DNA of 64,000 bases from Astropecten irregularis (lineage: Eukaryota; Echinodermata; Asteroidea; Paxillosida; Astropectinidae): positions 5,890,001 to 5,954,000 of the forward strand of contig OZ020249.1 of the NCBI GenBank assembly GCA_963971285.1, read 5' to 3'. A program made the translations under genes and the position numbers. The notes beneath the pieces are model-generated. The model saw only the letters and a program-made list of their open reading frames with translations, ran no database searches and was not told the DNA's origin. This document shows, piece after piece, positions 61,660-64,000 of the stretch (within the stretch, counting starts at the first letter, position 1; every line of letters begins with the position of its first letter).

Positions 61660-61690
61660 TTTTTTTTTTGGGGGGGGGGGGGGGGCGGGG
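61660..61690 (+). repeat. T10-G16 homopolymer junction
   Basis: Ten T (61660-61669), sixteen G (61670-61685), then CGGGG. The G run could form a quadruplex. Length is prone to slippage and to sequencing error. Confidence 0.9.
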
Positions 61691-63333
61691 TACGGCTTTT
61701 TGCGGCAGGGAAGTATAGGCCTAAAGGCAAAAAGTTTCTTTGGACTTTTTGAGGCAATTATTTCAGAAATTCAAATTTAGGAGATCAGATGCAAAAAAAA
61801 ATCAGGGTGGGGTGAGTCGCCAATGGGGCCCTTCTGGTAAAGTTAAAGTCCCGCTGGACCAGGGGTGGGTGAGTTATGACCGTTTATTAGTCGCGGAGGG
61901 CGCCCTCTATCGTTTCCCCCATAGGGTTTGTACATGGAATCGGGCGTTGCCTAAAACATGAACCTGGGGCGCGTGCAGGCTTGAAAGTGTTACATGTCCC
62001 TGTTCAGGTACAGGTTATCTGTCTTTAAATTTTTATAATGGAAACCCCTTGCAGAGATTTGTTTTAAACATTAATTTTGTTTCATTTTAATTTTTTATGT
62101 GCTCCGAAAATTTGCAACAATTTTTTACAAAATTGTAGAGCTCAAACACAATAATTTCTAACTTTTCTGTAAACACTTCATCCAATCATTAGATTTTACC
62201 GATGTTTTACTGAATTTGATGAAATACAGCCTGTACATGTATAGTTACTAGTCACTACAAAATTAATCCTTAGCCTACCGTGATTTTCCCGATCTAGGTG
62301 CATTTTGGCCTCAGACATGTCAGATCCACACTTCTCGCGTCTATTTTGCGAATTCAGCCACATGTAGGTTAGACAACAGATTAACATGCTTTCATCATAC
62401 ACCTCCTCAAACAAACTTGAATGTCAATCATGACGAGTAACTACACATTCAACAAAAACTCAACATTGTGTTTTTGATGATCATCATGCCATTAAAGGCA
62501 GTATCATACTTTGGTATCATACCATAAAAAAGTGTCACAGATTTACAGTATTGTCACAGTATTTTTTCAGAAATGAGTAAAACAAATGACCAAAATTAAG
62601 TTGATCTTTTAAAGATCTGTGTTCTTTTTTTCAAGGTTTAAAAATAAAATTAAAAAAGTGGACACCGTACACGTATGGGACTGAAATTTTCACAGATGAC
62701 TGTTACTATATCTTTCTTAATAATTTTGCCCATGAATCTGTATTTCTTTGACAAAAAACAAAATATGATATTACCTTTAAAATGAAATTGCGCACCGGAC
62801 AAATCTGTCTTAGAGGGGAAGAATCTAAGTGGAAACATGTACCTAAAAAATTAGCCTATGTGGGGATTACATTTGGTTAAATTCTGAAAGTACATGTACA
62901 TATTAAAAAAAAGAAAGGAAAATCAGACAATAGAGAAGTAATGTAAATCAAAATTCTGGTACGTCTAGTGACCTGCTCTTTAAAAATGAGTCCTTTGCGC
63001 TCATACAACTCAAAATATTTGTAATGAGTCTAAACATGGAAAGTGCTTATCAAACTCGAAATTCATAAAATGCATAACTTCCATGAAATTGTTCATTCAA
63101 TCAATGAATTGTTATATATCATGTTTATTAATTGAAAAACTTCATAAATTTTCCTCACATTAAGAAACCCATGAAAAATGTTTACTAAAAAGAGTAAATG
63201 ATTGTAATGAATGATAAACTAATCAACCAGATATGATGCAAGAACATGCTACATGTTTTATAATAGTTTTAAATAATATCATGCAGCTTTGTCTTAATAT
63301 CATGGTGGAAGTCTTCAGAACAGACACCAACAG
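61691..63333. other. Non-coding, no gene recognised
   Basis: Mostly AT-rich. A GC-richer island at ~61800-61980 contains the perfect palindrome GAGGGCGCCCTC (61896-61907). Small open frames have no recognised homology. Confidence 0.4.
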
Positions 63334-64000
63334 GGTTGTCAAGTTGGCATTAGTTGTGCGTGGTTGCTGCACTACAGGATGTATGAAGCCTTGTGTATGG
63401 TTGTCCTTGCTTGGAGGAGAGTTGGTTGCAGTCAAGTTGGCATTAGCTGTGCATGGTTGCTGCACTACATGACGTATGAAGCCTTGTGCATGGTTGTCCC
63501 TTGGAGGAGAGTTGGTTGTCAAGTTGGCATTAGCTGTGCATGGTTGCTGCACTACAAGACGTATGAAGCCTTGTTTATGGTTGTCCCTTGGAGGAGAGTT
63601 GGTTGTCAAGTTGGCATTAGCTGTGCATGGTTGCTGCACTACAAGACGTATGAAGCCTTGTTTATGGTTGTCCCTTGGAGGAGAGTTGGTTGTCAAGTTG
63701 GCATTAGCTGTGTATGGTTGCTGCACTACAGGACGTATGAAGCCTTGTGCGTGGTTGTCCCTTGGAGGAGAGTTGGTTGTCAAGTTGGCATTAGCTGTGC
63801 ATGGTTGAAGCACTACAGGACGTATGAAGCCTTGTGTATGGTTGTCCCTTGTTGGAGGAGAGTTGGTTGTCAAGTTGGCATTAATTGTGCATGGTTGTTG
63901 CACTAACCTTGTGTATGGTTGTCCCTTGGAAGAGTTGGCATTAGTTGTGCGTGGTTGCTGCATAACATGATGAATGAAGCCTTGTGTATGGTTGTCCCTT
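63334..64000 (-). repeat. Same minisatellite in inverted orientation, cut by the window end
   Basis: About seven to eight units of the reverse complement of the 87-bp repeat (CTTGGAGGAGAGTTGGTTGT and so on). The last two units are degenerate and shortened. It faces the array at 54063-56708 across about 6.6 kb. Open frames here are again repeat by-products. Confidence 0.93.

Noticed and set aside
63223..63963. Open frames on both strands at the window end
   Set aside because: Same minisatellite in inverted orientation; same artefact.

Overview
The window is eukaryotic nuclear DNA dominated by repeats. It has intron-like splice signals, exon fragments of animal-type genes and no bacterial-style coding. 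A marine invertebrate, perhaps an echinoderm, hemichordate or lancelet, is the best guess. That rests on general flavour only (frequent TACATGTA and TAGGCCTA words, hAT MITEs, CGCCCTCT motifs) and is not proven. No complete, intact gene is visible.

Layout. Positions 1-6533 hold two tandem copies of a ~3-kb composite unit. Each unit consists of a short satellite block, a module carrying a minus-strand exon of hydroxymethylbilane synthase (HMBS), a 0.44-kb hAT-type MITE with an 8-bp target duplication, a second HMBS-exon module, 53-bp repeats and a hairpin. Positions 6534-44349 are one ~38-kb array of a ~197-bp satellite with layered higher-order structure; block duplications of about 1.0, 1.4, 2.8, 4.1 and 4.5 kb recur at distances up to 19 kb. 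Positions ~38.6-52.3 kb are two almost identical 6850-bp copies of satellite plus an HMBS-exon module (44350-45381 and 51200-52231). The satellite totals about 44.6 kb, roughly 70 % of the window. It always starts right after the same hairpin, and every complete block ends at the same point in the monomer, so it behaves as an expandable insert in one mobile or foldback-like cassette.

From ~52.46 kb the sequence changes. First comes a stretch of direct and inverted duplications, then a promoter-like GC-rich segment with two CACGTG boxes and a possible first exon (53676-53810). A 73/87-bp minisatellite follows (54063-56708). Next are three in-phase plus-strand exons (57071-57143, 58181-58249, 58720-58788) of a Ulp1/SENP-like cysteine protease that contain the oxyanion Gln and catalytic Cys motif. 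The same minisatellite returns in inverted orientation at 63334-64000. Degraded repeats lie between the two arrays: a palindromic 54-bp tandem repeat, a tRNA-like sequence and a hAT-like end.

The parts do not form a pathway. The HMBS exons are hitch-hiking pseudo-exons, all six with the same stop codon, spread by duplication of the satellite cassette. The protease exons belong to a gene, or perhaps a large transposable element, bracketed by inverted minisatellite arrays. Long open frames in the minisatellite and satellite arrays are by-products of repeat length and are not annotated as genes.
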